15,597 bases of DNA, taken from the NCBI GenBank assembly GCA_964462865.1, contig CAYWZO010000040.1, forward strand, positions 1 through 15,597, read 5' to 3'. Every line of letters begins with the position of its first letter. The first letter of the stretch is position 1. Source of the stretch: Fen-1077 sp964462865 (GTDB lineage Bacteria; Chloroflexota; Dehalococcoidia; Dehalococcoidales; RBG-16-60-22). Below the pieces are notes generated by a model. That model was not told where the DNA came from. It saw only the letters and a program-made list of their open reading frames with translations, and searched no databases. Below are positions 1 through 6,216 of the stretch, piece after piece. The translations under genes and the position numbers were made by a program.

Positions 1-173
1 ACGATAACGCCCGGCAGGCCGTTGGCCAGGGCGATATCTTTATCGTAGTGTATCTGGTAATAGTCGCCGGAAGCGCTGGCGTACTTCACCAGCTGCATCG
101 ACGTGGGGTATTTCACCAGCGCCGGTACCTCGCTCCCGACCTCGATATCTTCAAAATAAACCTGTCCGGCCAC
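1..173 (-). CDS. MaoC-like dehydratase, catalytic hotdog subunit (partial, C-terminus outside window)
   Basis: About 57 N-terminal codons are visible, starting at a GTG (171-173) with GGAG five bases upstream; the remainder lies beyond base 1. The translation begins VAGQVYFEDIEVGSEVP and reaches SGDYYQIHYDKDIA. The Asp of SGD and the His five residues later match the catalytic Asp/His of the R-specific enoyl-CoA hydratase / MaoC hotdog family. Such proteins hydrate or dehydrate 2-enoyl/3-hydroxyacyl thioesters on CoA or ACP. The start lies 10 bp downstream of the stop of the FAS1-like dehydratase gene at 184-609, so the two are almost certainly co-transcribed and probably form a two-subunit dehydratase like mycobacterial HadA/HadB. 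Chain length and carrier cannot be told from the sequence. Confidence 0.8.
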   Translation of the reverse strand, partial: MAGQVYFEDIEVGSEVPALVKYPTSMQLVKYASASGDYYQIHYDKDIALANGLPGVI

Positions 174-183
174 TTTAACTCCG

Positions 184-609
184 CTAGTACTTAATGTAAG
201 TATTTTTGCCCCTGACCACCACCTCGCCCCGCTGGCTGGTATAGGTCATCTCGGTGAACATGAAAAGGGTCGGCCCTTCCGCACCCGGCATCTGACGCAG
301 CCGGGTAAGCGTTCCCGTAACGGAGATGACATCGCCGACTTTTATCGGCAGGAGGTACTCCAGCTCGCTGGCCCCGTTGAGCAATCGCTTGAGCGGCCCC
401 CTGGCGTTGAACAGCCGGTGTATCAGCTCCCTGGGGACGAGGGCGGCGGGGAAAGTGGGCGGCGTGACTTCCCTCCAGCGGGGATTGGGGTCTTCGATAG
501 CCTCGATGAAGCGTGTGACCATCCCCTTTTCGATTTCGTAAACATCCGGCCCGAACGGTACATTGAGCAGACCTTGCAGCTCTTCGCTGATTACCGGCTC
601 ATCGTTCAA
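184..609 (-). CDS. FAS1-like dehydratase / MaoC N-terminal-domain protein (structural hotdog subunit)
   Basis: A 141-residue protein resembling the MaoC_dehydrat_N (FAS1-like dehydratase) family: an N-terminal segment with YEIEKGMVTRFIEAIEDPNP and a hotdog body with YLLPIKVGDVISVTGTLTRL. It lacks the catalytic Asp/His pair, which the next gene (1-173) supplies, so this is probably the structural partner of a heterodimeric acyl-thioester dehydratase. The longest frame opens at an ATG at 633, but a perfect AGGAGG (617-622) lies inside it, seven bases before a TTG at 607-609. A TATAAT at 645-650 would give a transcript starting near 638, leaving almost no leader for the ATG. I therefore choose the TTG start. 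Function beyond acyl-thioester chemistry is not resolved. Confidence 0.75.
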   Translation of the reverse strand: MNDEPVISEELQGLLNVPFGPDVYEIEKGMVTRFIEAIEDPNPRWREVTPPTFPAALVPRELIHRLFNARGPLKRLLNGASELEYLLPIKVGDVISVTGTLTRLRQMPGAEGPTLFMFTEMTYTSQRGEVVVRGKNTYIKY

Positions 610-644
610 GTGATAGCCTCCTATGCCGGGCATTAAGACGTTTT

Positions 645-674
645 ATTATATCTTAAAGGGGTGATAAATGACCA
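645..674 (-). promoter_or_regulatory. Predicted promoter of the dehydratase gene pair
   Basis: On the minus strand a perfect TATAAT -10 box (645-650) is preceded by an 18-bp spacer and a weak -35, TGGTCA (669-674). The predicted start near 638 lies just upstream of the AGGAGG that serves the TTG start at 609. Confidence 0.45.
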
Positions 675-676
675 GC

Positions 677-690
677 CCCGGTTAACCGGG
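677..690. repeat. 14-bp perfect palindrome CCCGGTTAACCGGG
   Basis: A perfect, loopless palindrome just upstream of the predicted -35 of the dehydratase promoter, between it and the stop of the flavoprotein gene. A loopless perfect palindrome suits a dimeric regulator's operator better than a terminator, and no T-tract follows on the minus strand. Function is inferred only. Confidence 0.4.
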
Positions 691-768
691 CCGACAGGTA
701 TTAAGAAAGTGCCACCAGAAACGCTGTAGTCGAAATCCTGGCTTGATTTGTTCCTTTCATATCTCTTC

Positions 769-1332
769 CTATCCCTTCAGCTTTTTCACGAGATTGGCGA
801 CGTTTTTACCGAAGTTCCAGGCCGTCCTCATCCCTTCCTCGTCTTTTTCCACCTCGCCTTTTTCCCGACCGAAGGCGACGTTCCAGTATGTCGAGCCGGG
901 ATTTATCACTCCGTTGATATGAAACCAGAAAAGCAGTTCGGCAAATGTGAAGTTTTGACCGCCGCGGCGGGCCACCACCAGCGGGCCGCCCACCTTGCCC
1001 TCATACCGGCGCCGAAAGCCATAGGCATATCCCGCCCTTTCCAGCAGGCCTTTTACAAGGGCCGTCGCCGAGCTGTAATAGACCGGCGAGCCGACCACGA
1101 TGGCATCCGCCGCCAGCATCTTCTCGATTACCGGCTGCGCGTCGTCTTTAATGGAACAGCCCTCGTTGTCCCGGCAGTAACCGCAGGCGTTGCAACCCCG
1201 GATATCGAGCCCCGCCAAGCGCACCAGCTCTGTTTCCAGTCCTTCTTCGGCTATGGCCTTTAGGCAATACGCCGTTAATAGCCCCGTATTTCCGCCTTTC
1301 CTGGGGCTGCCCACAATGCCGACCGCTTTCAT
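769..1332 (-). CDS. Iron-sulfur flavoprotein / NADPH-dependent FMN reductase family protein
   Basis: A 187-residue flavodoxin-fold protein. The N-terminal GSPRKGGNT loop (residues 8-16) is the FMN phosphate-binding signature of the NADPH-dependent FMN reductase family, and VVGSPVYYSS continues the flavin site. Cysteines 47, 50, 53 and 59 form CX2CX2CX5C, the compact motif that holds a [4Fe-4S] cluster in archaeal and bacterial iron-sulfur flavoproteins (Isf). A cytosolic electron-transfer role is therefore likely; the physiological partner is unknown. The ATG overlaps the nadD stop by four bases (ATGA, 1329-1332) and has GGAGG just upstream, so it is translationally coupled as the last gene of the obgE-nadD operon. 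A quinone or azo reductase role cannot be excluded. Confidence 0.82.
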   Translation of the reverse strand: MKAVGIVGSPRKGGNTGLLTAYCLKAIAEEGLETELVRLAGLDIRGCNACGYCRDNEGCSIKDDAQPVIEKMLAADAIVVGSPVYYSSATALVKGLLERAGYAYGFRRRYEGKVGGPLVVARRGGQNFTFAELLFWFHINGVINPGSTYWNVAFGREKGEVEKDEEGMRTAWNFGKNVANLVKKLKG

Positions 1333-1949
1333 CGTTTACCTCCTGCTTTCTGGTACAATTTATGCCGTTTTATATACCCGGCCACCGGCCCGGGTACAAG
1401 GTGGCCGATTTTCTCTCCCCGCGCCGCCATCTCTTTTATTCTGGTGGCGCTGATATCCATAAATGGTTTTTCCAGAAATATCACTTTATTTGAAATGCCC
1501 GGTATCCGGCTTTCCAGCAATTTCATATCGGGGCGCGGGCAACCTGGCCGGGGCACCGTTACCAGCCGGCATATTTTAATGAGGCGGGCCGGCTCCCGCC
1601 ACTCCGGAAGCTGCGACAGGCTGTCCCAGCCCAGGATAAAATATATCTCCACCCCAGCACCCAGTTGTCCCCGCAAAGCGATCAATGTATCGACAGTATA
1701 GGACGGTCCGGTCCGCTCAATTTCGATGGTCGATATCGTCAGGCCCGGCTTCGTCTTTACTGCCAGGCGCAGCATATTCAGGCGGTCCCCTGACGGGGTT
1801 ATCGGTTGGTTAACCTTGGACATCGGCTGGCCCGCCGGTACCAGTATCACCTCATTAAGACCCAGGGCTTCCCTGGCAGCCTCGGCCATGCCTATATGCC
1901 CCAGGTGTACCGGGTCGAACGTTCCCCCGAGGACGCCAATCTTTTTCAC
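1329..1949 (-). CDS. nadD: Nicotinate-nucleotide adenylyltransferase NadD
   Basis: A 206-residue nucleotidyltransferase that transfers AMP from ATP to nicotinate mononucleotide, forming deamido-NAD in NAD biosynthesis. GGTFDPVHLGH (residues 8-18) is the ATP-binding loop with the HxGH motif, and ISATRIKE near residue 166 is the C-terminal ISSTxIR-type phosphate motif. GWDSLSQLPEW corresponds to the family GxDxxxxxxxW region. The usual PPHK stretch reads PAGQPMSKVN, a variant of the substrate loop. The start is a GTG (1947-1949) only one base after the obgE stop, with GGGAG seven bases upstream. The gene therefore depends on obgE transcription. The obgE-nadD pairing is common in bacteria. Confidence 0.95.
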   Translation of the reverse strand: MKKIGVLGGTFDPVHLGHIGMAEAAREALGLNEVILVPAGQPMSKVNQPITPSGDRLNMLRLAVKTKPGLTISTIEIERTGPSYTVDTLIALRGQLGAGVEIYFILGWDSLSQLPEWREPARLIKICRLVTVPRPGCPRPDMKLLESRIPGISNKVIFLEKPFMDISATRIKEMAARGEKIGHLVPGPVAGYIKRHKLYQKAGGKR

Positions 1950-1950
1950 T

Positions 1951-3207
1951 TCACAACTCCCAGGTCAAGTCACCGCAACGGATTTTATCACCGGTCCTGG
2001 CCCCCATTTTTTCCAGCCGTCGGTGGACGCCCATTTTTTTCAGCAGGTAGTTAAGCTGCCAGCGCAGTTCAGCAGGGGTAACCCCGGTACCCCCCATGAT
2101 ACGCTCCAGGCCGGGCGCGGAAACAACATAGCCGTTTCCCTGCCGTGTGACCTTTACGCCGCCTTCACGCGGCCGGGGCCGGAAGACCTTGAGAGGCTCT
2201 TTCTCAACTTCTTTCCCGACTTCCATCTTCAAGACCTTGAAGACGTCTTTCATCAGTTCGGACACACCCTGGCCGGTCGCCGCCGAGATGTAATGCGCCT
2301 TGATACCGGCCCCACCGAGTTCGGTTTCTAACGCTTCCCGGCGTTCCGTTACTTCAGGCAGGTCAATCTTATTTATCACCACTAGCTGCGGCTTCCGCGC
2401 CAGTCCCGAGTCATACATATTCAATTCGTTATTCAATGCCAGCATATCCTGCAACGTTGCCTGGGTGCTCCCGTCCACCAGGTGGATGAGAATCTTCGTA
2501 CGCATGGCGTGTCTCAAAAATTCATGCCCCAGACCTTTCCCTAGATGAGCCCCCTCGATGAGGCCCGGTATCTCCGCCAGGATAAAGCTTTCCAGGCCCA
2601 CGTTTACCACACCAAGCACCGGCTCTAGGGTTGTAAAGGGGTAGCTGGCAATCTTCGGTCTGGCCGCCGAAGCTGCCGCCAGCAATGTTGACTTGCCGGC
2701 GTTGGGATAACCGATGATACCCGCATCGGCAATCAGCCTCATCTCCAGGCGGATTTCCCTGGCTTCTCCCTCCTCCCCACGCTGGGCGATGCGCGGCGAC
2801 TGATTGGTCGAGGAGACGTAATGCGTGTTCCCCAACCCCCCCCGGCCACCGCGGGCCACGATCACCTCCTCACCGGGCCCTGTCAAGTCAGCAATTAGCA
2901 ATTTTTCGCCGTCTTCCACTGCGGTCACAATCGTCCCCGGCGGCACATCAAGCACCAGGTCCCTGCCGTCCTTACCGTTTTTTTTATCGCCGGAACCTTG
3001 CCCGCCATTTTCCGCACGGTGCCACCCGCGCTGACGGTAACGGCGCAGGCTATCCACGCTTTCGCTGGCCATGAAGATAACATCCCCACCCCTGCCCCCG
3101 TTGCCGCCATCAGGACCGCCAAAGGGAACATACTTTTCCCTCCGGAAGCCTATAGCCCCGTTACCGCCTTCCCCCGCCTTGACTCTTATCTCTGCTCTGT
3201 CGAACAT
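1951..3207 (-). CDS. obgE: Ribosome-assembly GTPase ObgE/CgtA
   Basis: A 418-residue Obg GTPase, which acts in late 50S maturation and stress/ppGpp responses. The glycine-rich Obg fold spans about residues 1-157, followed by the G domain with G1 GYPNAGKST (166-174), a G3 region, G4 NKID and G5 SAA. The C-terminal OCT domain is about 340-412, with FRPRPREGG and a VSAPGLERIMGGT-like segment. G3 reads AEIPGLIEGA: the aspartate that is normally the first residue of DxPG is Glu212, an uncommon conservative change. The ATG (3205-3207) has no evident Shine-Dalgarno, and the predicted transcript start lies only about 14 bases upstream. It heads an operon with nadD and the iron-sulfur flavoprotein gene. 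Confidence 0.96.
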   Translation of the reverse strand: MFDRAEIRVKAGEGGNGAIGFRREKYVPFGGPDGGNGGRGGDVIFMASESVDSLRRYRQRGWHRAENGGQGSGDKKNGKDGRDLVLDVPPGTIVTAVEDGEKLLIADLTGPGEEVIVARGGRGGLGNTHYVSSTNQSPRIAQRGEEGEAREIRLEMRLIADAGIIGYPNAGKSTLLAAASAARPKIASYPFTTLEPVLGVVNVGLESFILAEIPGLIEGAHLGKGLGHEFLRHAMRTKILIHLVDGSTQATLQDMLALNNELNMYDSGLARKPQLVVINKIDLPEVTERREALETELGGAGIKAHYISAATGQGVSELMKDVFKVLKMEVGKEVEKEPLKVFRPRPREGGVKVTRQGNGYVVSAPGLERIMGGTGVTPAELRWQLNYLLKKMGVHRRLEKMGARTGDKIRCGDLTWEL

Positions 3208-3227
3208 AAAAGCAAAATAGTGATTAA

Positions 3228-3233
3228 ATTATA
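3228..3233 (-). promoter_or_regulatory. Predicted -10 box of the obgE operon
   Basis: A perfect TATAAT on the minus strand places transcription start near 3221, giving a leader of about 14 bases before the obgE ATG. No good -35 hexamer is found at 16-18 bp, so the promoter may be activated or use another sigma factor. Confidence 0.4.
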
Positions 3234-3282
3234 CAACAATATATGATATGTTGTTTTTTATCAGAAATAATACTACTATACA

Positions 3283-3314
3283 GCGCGTTAACCTGCGGAA
3301 GCAGATGTGAATTT
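3283..3314 (+). repeat. Degenerate period-8 repeat, four units
   Basis: Read in phase the segment is GCGCGTTA, ACCTGCGG, AAGCAGAT, GTGAATTT. The last two units resemble the GCAGAT-GAGnAAnT pairs found before apgM and lysC, and the first resembles their GCGCAGTT unit. It is the weakest of the four arrays seen in this window. Confidence 0.35.
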
Positions 3315-3353
3315 CGTAAAAGAAGACCAGAAGAATGTCAAAAATCGTACAAT

Positions 3354-3362
3354 TTATTCACA
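3354..3362 (+). promoter_or_regulatory. DnaA box (TTATTCACA) in the AT-rich gap downstream of dnaA
   Basis: An exact match to the TTATNCACA DnaA-box consensus. It lies in a strongly AT-rich stretch (about 3330-3425) between the dnaA stop and obgE. Only this one consensus box is visible in either dnaA flank, so it does not by itself define an origin. The AT-rich tract could be an unwinding element. Confidence 0.4.
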
Positions 3363-3465
3363 AAAAATCATAAATAATAACATAAAAACAAATCTCGTAA
3401 ATCAACATTCCGGTAAAGAAAATCTGGCAGTGAAGAAGTCAGGTCGACCGCGGCGGAACCGGTGG

Positions 3466-4845
3466 TCATTCGGGCAGCGATTTTGTTGTTTTTTTATGTT
3501 TTCTGTCGGGGTGCAGCTGATGCTGGATGTCCTGTATCTTGCGTTTCAGGTAGGGACTGTTCTCGAGAACGGCGGCTATTTTTTTGCAGGCGGTCGTCAC
3601 GGAAGCGGCGTCTCGGTTGCCGAGTTCCTGGCCGATCCGGGAAAGGGAGCAATTGGTCTCTTGGCGTATGAGGTACATTGCTAGGCGGCGGGCCAGCGCG
3701 GTGTCCTTGTCCCGCTGCCGTCCCGAAAGCACCTCGCGGGTGAGGTGGAAACAGATGGCCACAGCCTCGACGATCGATGACGGTTGCATGTCGTTAACAG
3801 CATATTCCTTGCTGGCGATGTCCTCCAGCGCCCTGGCCGCGACATCCACGGTGGGCACCACCCGGAGCAGCCTCGCATAGGCAATGACGCGGTTCAACGA
3901 GCCCTCCAGTGACCTGATGTGCGGGTGTGCACCACTGGCTATAAGTTCAAGTACGTCCTGGGAGATGTTGACACCCTTGCGCCTGGCCTTCGATTCCAGG
4001 ATGGCCAGACGCGTCTCGTAGTCCGGCGGCTGGATATCCACAATCAACCCCCATTCGAAGCGGGAGCGCAGACGTTCCTCCAGCAGGGGCATGGACTTGG
4101 GAGGCCGGTCGCTGGTAATGACGATTTGCCGGTTGGTGTTATGCAGCTCGTTGAAGGTATGGAAGAAGCTTTCTTCCGTCTGCTCCTTTCCCCCGATGAA
4201 GTGGATATCATCGATAAGGAGCATGCCGATGCTGCGGTACTTGTTGCGGAACTCCTCGGTAGACCTGTCCCGCAAGGCGGCCACGAACTCGTTGGTGAAC
4301 TGCTCGGCACTGGCGCAGATGACGTTGATGTGCCGGGCCGCCGCTTCCTGTCCGATGGCATGGAGCAGGTGCGTTTTGCCCAGGCCGGGGCCGCTGTAGA
4401 TAAAAAGGGGATTATAGCTGTGGCCGGGGTTCTGCGCTACCGAAAGCGCGGCGGCCCGGGCTAGGCGGTTGGCGCCCCCTTCGATGAATGATTCGAACGT
4501 GTAATCCGGGTTAAGCCTGGTATAGGTCGGTGCCGGTACCGGTATCATCGCCTGGTTTCCGGTGTTTACGTGAAGATGGGGCTTGCCATTGACCTGAAAG
4601 ACGACCTGTACCTGGGATGAAGTTAGCCCGGTGAGTGCCTTCTCGATAAGCGCCTGCTGGTTTTTCTCGAGATATTCCGCGGCGAAGGTATTGGGGACAC
4701 CGATGACGAACTGGTTGTCCTGATAGGATAAGCCGATGGTCTTGCTGAACCAGGTTCTGAAATTGGGTTTGCTGACCTGGACCTGCAATTCACCCAGGAC
4801 AGTCTCCCATATCTGCTGTGGCGTTCGGGTATGATTCGGTTCCAT
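3466..4845 (-). CDS. dnaA: Chromosomal replication initiator protein DnaA
   Basis: A 459-residue initiator ATPase that binds DnaA boxes at oriC and loads the helicase. Domain I is about residues 8-82 (IWETVLGELQVQ, FRTWF), the linker is short, and the AAA+ domain carries Walker A GPGLGKTH (152-159) and Walker B LLIDDIH (209-215). The DNA-binding domain IV begins near 372 with ARRLAMYLIRQET and SLSRIGQELG. Its signature, normally GGRDH(S/T)T, reads GNRDAAS (409-415): the Asp stays, but the His and the following Thr/Ser that read the box are both Ala (codons at 3604-3609). Apart from this it looks like a functional full-length DnaA. The ATG has a modest AGGT-type ribosome site. The gene diverges from fmt. 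Confidence 0.95.
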   Translation of the reverse strand: MEPNHTRTPQQIWETVLGELQVQVSKPNFRTWFSKTIGLSYQDNQFVIGVPNTFAAEYLEKNQQALIEKALTGLTSSQVQVVFQVNGKPHLHVNTGNQAMIPVPAPTYTRLNPDYTFESFIEGGANRLARAAALSVAQNPGHSYNPLFIYSGPGLGKTHLLHAIGQEAAARHINVICASAEQFTNEFVAALRDRSTEEFRNKYRSIGMLLIDDIHFIGGKEQTEESFFHTFNELHNTNRQIVITSDRPPKSMPLLEERLRSRFEWGLIVDIQPPDYETRLAILESKARRKGVNISQDVLELIASGAHPHIRSLEGSLNRVIAYARLLRVVPTVDVAARALEDIASKEYAVNDMQPSSIVEAVAICFHLTREVLSGRQRDKDTALARRLAMYLIRQETNCSLSRIGQELGNRDAASVTTACKKIAAVLENSPYLKRKIQDIQHQLHPDRKHKKTTKSLPE

Positions 4846-4855
4846 ATAGGTTACC

Positions 4856-4878
4856 TGCCTGCTTTCACAGCGCAGGCA
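4856..4878. repeat. Inverted repeat TGCCTGC / GCAGGCA upstream of dnaA
   Basis: A perfect 7-bp inverted repeat (4856-4862 and 4872-4878) with a 9-base loop immediately upstream of the dnaA ribosome site. Further CAGG-type motifs follow at 4891-4903 (CCTGTTACAGGC) and 4916-4922 (GGCAGGT). The cluster could be an operator or a leader RNA structure; neither is proven. Confidence 0.35.
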
Positions 4879-4969
4879 TACAATACCCCTCCTGTTACAG
4901 GCAAACGTTGACCCTGGCAGGTGATTGGAGTGAATTCCCGCCCTCCACGGCGGTTCCTGTGGGGCGAAG

Positions 4970-4994
4970 GTTAATAAATGATTAATTTATTAAC
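4970..4994. repeat. AT-rich perfect inverted repeat, 10-bp arms
   Basis: GTTAATAAAT (4970-4979) and ATTTATTAAC (4985-4994) are exact reverse complements separated by GATTA. The unusually AT-rich cruciform-capable site sits in an otherwise GC-rich part of the dnaA-fmt interval. It could be an operator or part of an unwinding element. Confidence 0.55.
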
Positions 4995-5009
4995 ACCACA
5001 TAGCATACA

Positions 5010-5051
5010 GCCCCGACCCCTACCGTGGCAAATCTTTTCGGGGACAGGGGC
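5010..5051. repeat. GC-rich imperfect hairpin, REP-like
   Basis: GCCCC-GA-CCCC (5010-5020) pairs with GGGG-ACA-GGGGC (5040-5051) around a 19-base loop, giving two GC stems broken by an internal loop. The GGGGACAGGGGCAC edge resembles termini of REP-type palindromes. No transposase is nearby. It is not followed by a T-tract on either strand, so a terminator is less likely. Confidence 0.4.
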
Positions 5052-5130
5052 ACATGACTTTTCCTCATAAAACCTCTTTAAACCTCCCTTTTTTGATTAA
5101 TTTTGGCAGTTGCAGGCTCAAAAGGCCGGG

Positions 5131-5159
5131 TTGTTGAAAAAATATTTTAATGATAAAAT
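5131..5159 (+). promoter_or_regulatory. Predicted fmt promoter
   Basis: TTGTTG (5131-5136), a 17-bp spacer and TAAAAT (5154-5159) would start transcription near 5166, about 13 bases before the fmt ATG. The -35 matches only three of six consensus positions. Confidence 0.35.
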
Positions 5160-5178
5160 TTGGCGTCTGGAGAAATAT

Positions 5179-6117
5179 ATGCTTACTGTCTTTATGGGTT
5201 CGCCGGAGTTCGCCGTGCCGGCGCTGGAGCAGCTGGTCCTCAACGGGCATCAGGTTGCGGCGGTTTATACCCAGCCGGACAGGCCGGCAGGGCGAGGGCG
5301 CGCCCTGGTGCCGCCGCCGGTCAAGTCCGCTGCTTTACAGATGGGACTAGAAGTGATGCAGCCCGAAAGCCTGCGGACGGGAGCCGCAACTGCGCAGCTG
5401 GCTGATTTGAAACCGGATATCATTGTGGTCTGTGCTTACGGACAGATACTACCGCAGGCGATACTGGATATGCCGACTTACCGGTGCCTGAACATCCATT
5501 TCTCGCTGCTGCCCCGGCACCGCGGTGCCTCTCCGGTGGCGGCCACGCTGCTCGCCGGTGACGAGTTCGCCGGGGTAACCGTTATGGTGGTCACACCGAA
5601 GCTGGATACCGGACCGGTGCTGGCCAGGGCCGCGGTGACGATATCGCCGCAGGACAATGCCGGCACGCTGACCGGGAAGCTGGCCACAGTGGGGGCAAAC
5701 CTGTTACTGGAAGCGCTGGCCGGCTGGCAGCGGGGTGAAATTACCCCCCTCCCCCAGGATAATAAAATGGCCACTTACTTCGGCCAGATTAAAAAGGAAG
5801 ATGGCGAGATAGACTGGGCGCTACCGGTGGTGGCCATCGGTCGAAGAGTCAGGGCTTTCAACCCGTGGCCGGGATGCTATACCACCTGGCGCGGCAAGCA
5901 GCTGAAGATTATCGCGGCGGAAGCACTGCCGGGGGAATCCACGCCGGGGTCGGGCAAGGTAATCGCTAGGGCGGGTAAGGAAGGAGGATTGGGTATAGGC
6001 ACGGGGGAGGGTGTCCTGGGCGTGCTGCGGCTACAACTGGAAGGCAAGAAGGCCGTAAACGCCGCCGAGTTCTTGAGGGGGCAGCGGGACTTCGTCGGTG
6101 AGAAATTACCCGATTAA
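5179..6117 (+). CDS. fmt: Methionyl-tRNA formyltransferase
   Basis: A 312-residue enzyme that formylates the initiator Met-tRNA from 10-formyl-tetrahydrofolate. The N-terminal Rossmann domain begins VFMGSPEFAVPALEQL. The catalytic segment NIHFSLLPRHRGASPV carries the conserved Asn, His and SLLPRxRG, and KLDTGP carries the catalytic Asp. The C-terminal tRNA-binding domain starts around residue 205 with GEIDWALPVVAIGRRVRAFNPWPG-type sequence. The frame extends upstream to a TTG at 5110, but the ATG at 5179 has GGAG six bases before it and gives the normal family N-terminus. The upstream part also spans the predicted promoter. The usual neighbour def (peptide deformylase) is absent here; mazG follows. 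Confidence 0.95.
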   Translation: MLTVFMGSPEFAVPALEQLVLNGHQVAAVYTQPDRPAGRGRALVPPPVKSAALQMGLEVMQPESLRTGAATAQLADLKPDIIVVCAYGQILPQAILDMPTYRCLNIHFSLLPRHRGASPVAATLLAGDEFAGVTVMVVTPKLDTGPVLARAAVTISPQDNAGTLTGKLATVGANLLLEALAGWQRGEITPLPQDNKMATYFGQIKKEDGEIDWALPVVAIGRRVRAFNPWPGCYTTWRGKQLKIIAAEALPGESTPGSGKVIARAGKEGGLGIGTGEGVLGVLRLQLEGKKAVNAAEFLRGQRDFVGEKLPD

Positions 6118-6119
6118 AG

Positions 6120-6167
6120 CCTTAAATGAGCAACAGCGCATATGCGCAAAAGCGTAAATGCGCACGA
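6120..6167 (+). repeat. Degenerate period-8 repeat array before mazG (six units)
   Basis: Starting just after the fmt stop, in-phase units read CCTTAAAT, GAGCAACA, GCGCATAT, GCGCAAAA, GCGTAAAT, GCGCACGA. Three of six begin GCGC and one GCGT. The array includes the 12-bp palindrome GCGCATATGCGC (6136-6147). It ends just before two TATAAT-like hexamers (6178-6183, 6190-6195) that may drive mazG. Confidence 0.55.
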
Positions 6168-6177
6168 ATGGCTAATA

Positions 6178-6195
6178 TATAATCGGTCTTATAAT
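6178..6195 (+). promoter_or_regulatory. Two TATAAT hexamers upstream of mazG
   Basis: Perfect TATAAT sequences at 6178-6183 and 6190-6195 lie 21-39 bases before the mazG TTG. Neither has a recognisable -35, so only the -10 elements are supported. Confidence 0.35.
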
Positions 6196-6216
6196 GTCGC
6201 AAATAAGGAGGTACGA

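Larger units (their letters stand above)
4846..5178. other. Gene-free interval between divergent dnaA and fmt (possible origin/regulatory region)
   Basis: No convincing coding sequence is present. The interval contains the dnaA leader, rich in CAGGC/CAGGT motifs; the AT-rich inverted repeat at 4970-4994; the GC-rich hairpin at 5010-5051; an AT-rich tract from about 5060 to 5160; and the fmt promoter. Nearly all genes point away from it on both sides, as expected near a replication origin. However, no TTATNCACA box is visible in it. A strong dnaA promoter was not recognised. Confidence 0.5.

Noticed and set aside
3307..3684. Plus-strand 125-codon frame opening in the obgE-dnaA gap and running over the 3' end of dnaA
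   Set aside because: Most of it is antisense to conserved DnaA domain IV; its first codons come from the AT-rich gap, have no ribosome site and resemble no family.
5110..5178. Extended N-terminus of fmt from an upstream TTG
   Set aside because: The added 23 residues are not part of the family, overlap the predicted promoter, and the ATG at 5179 has a proper ribosome site.
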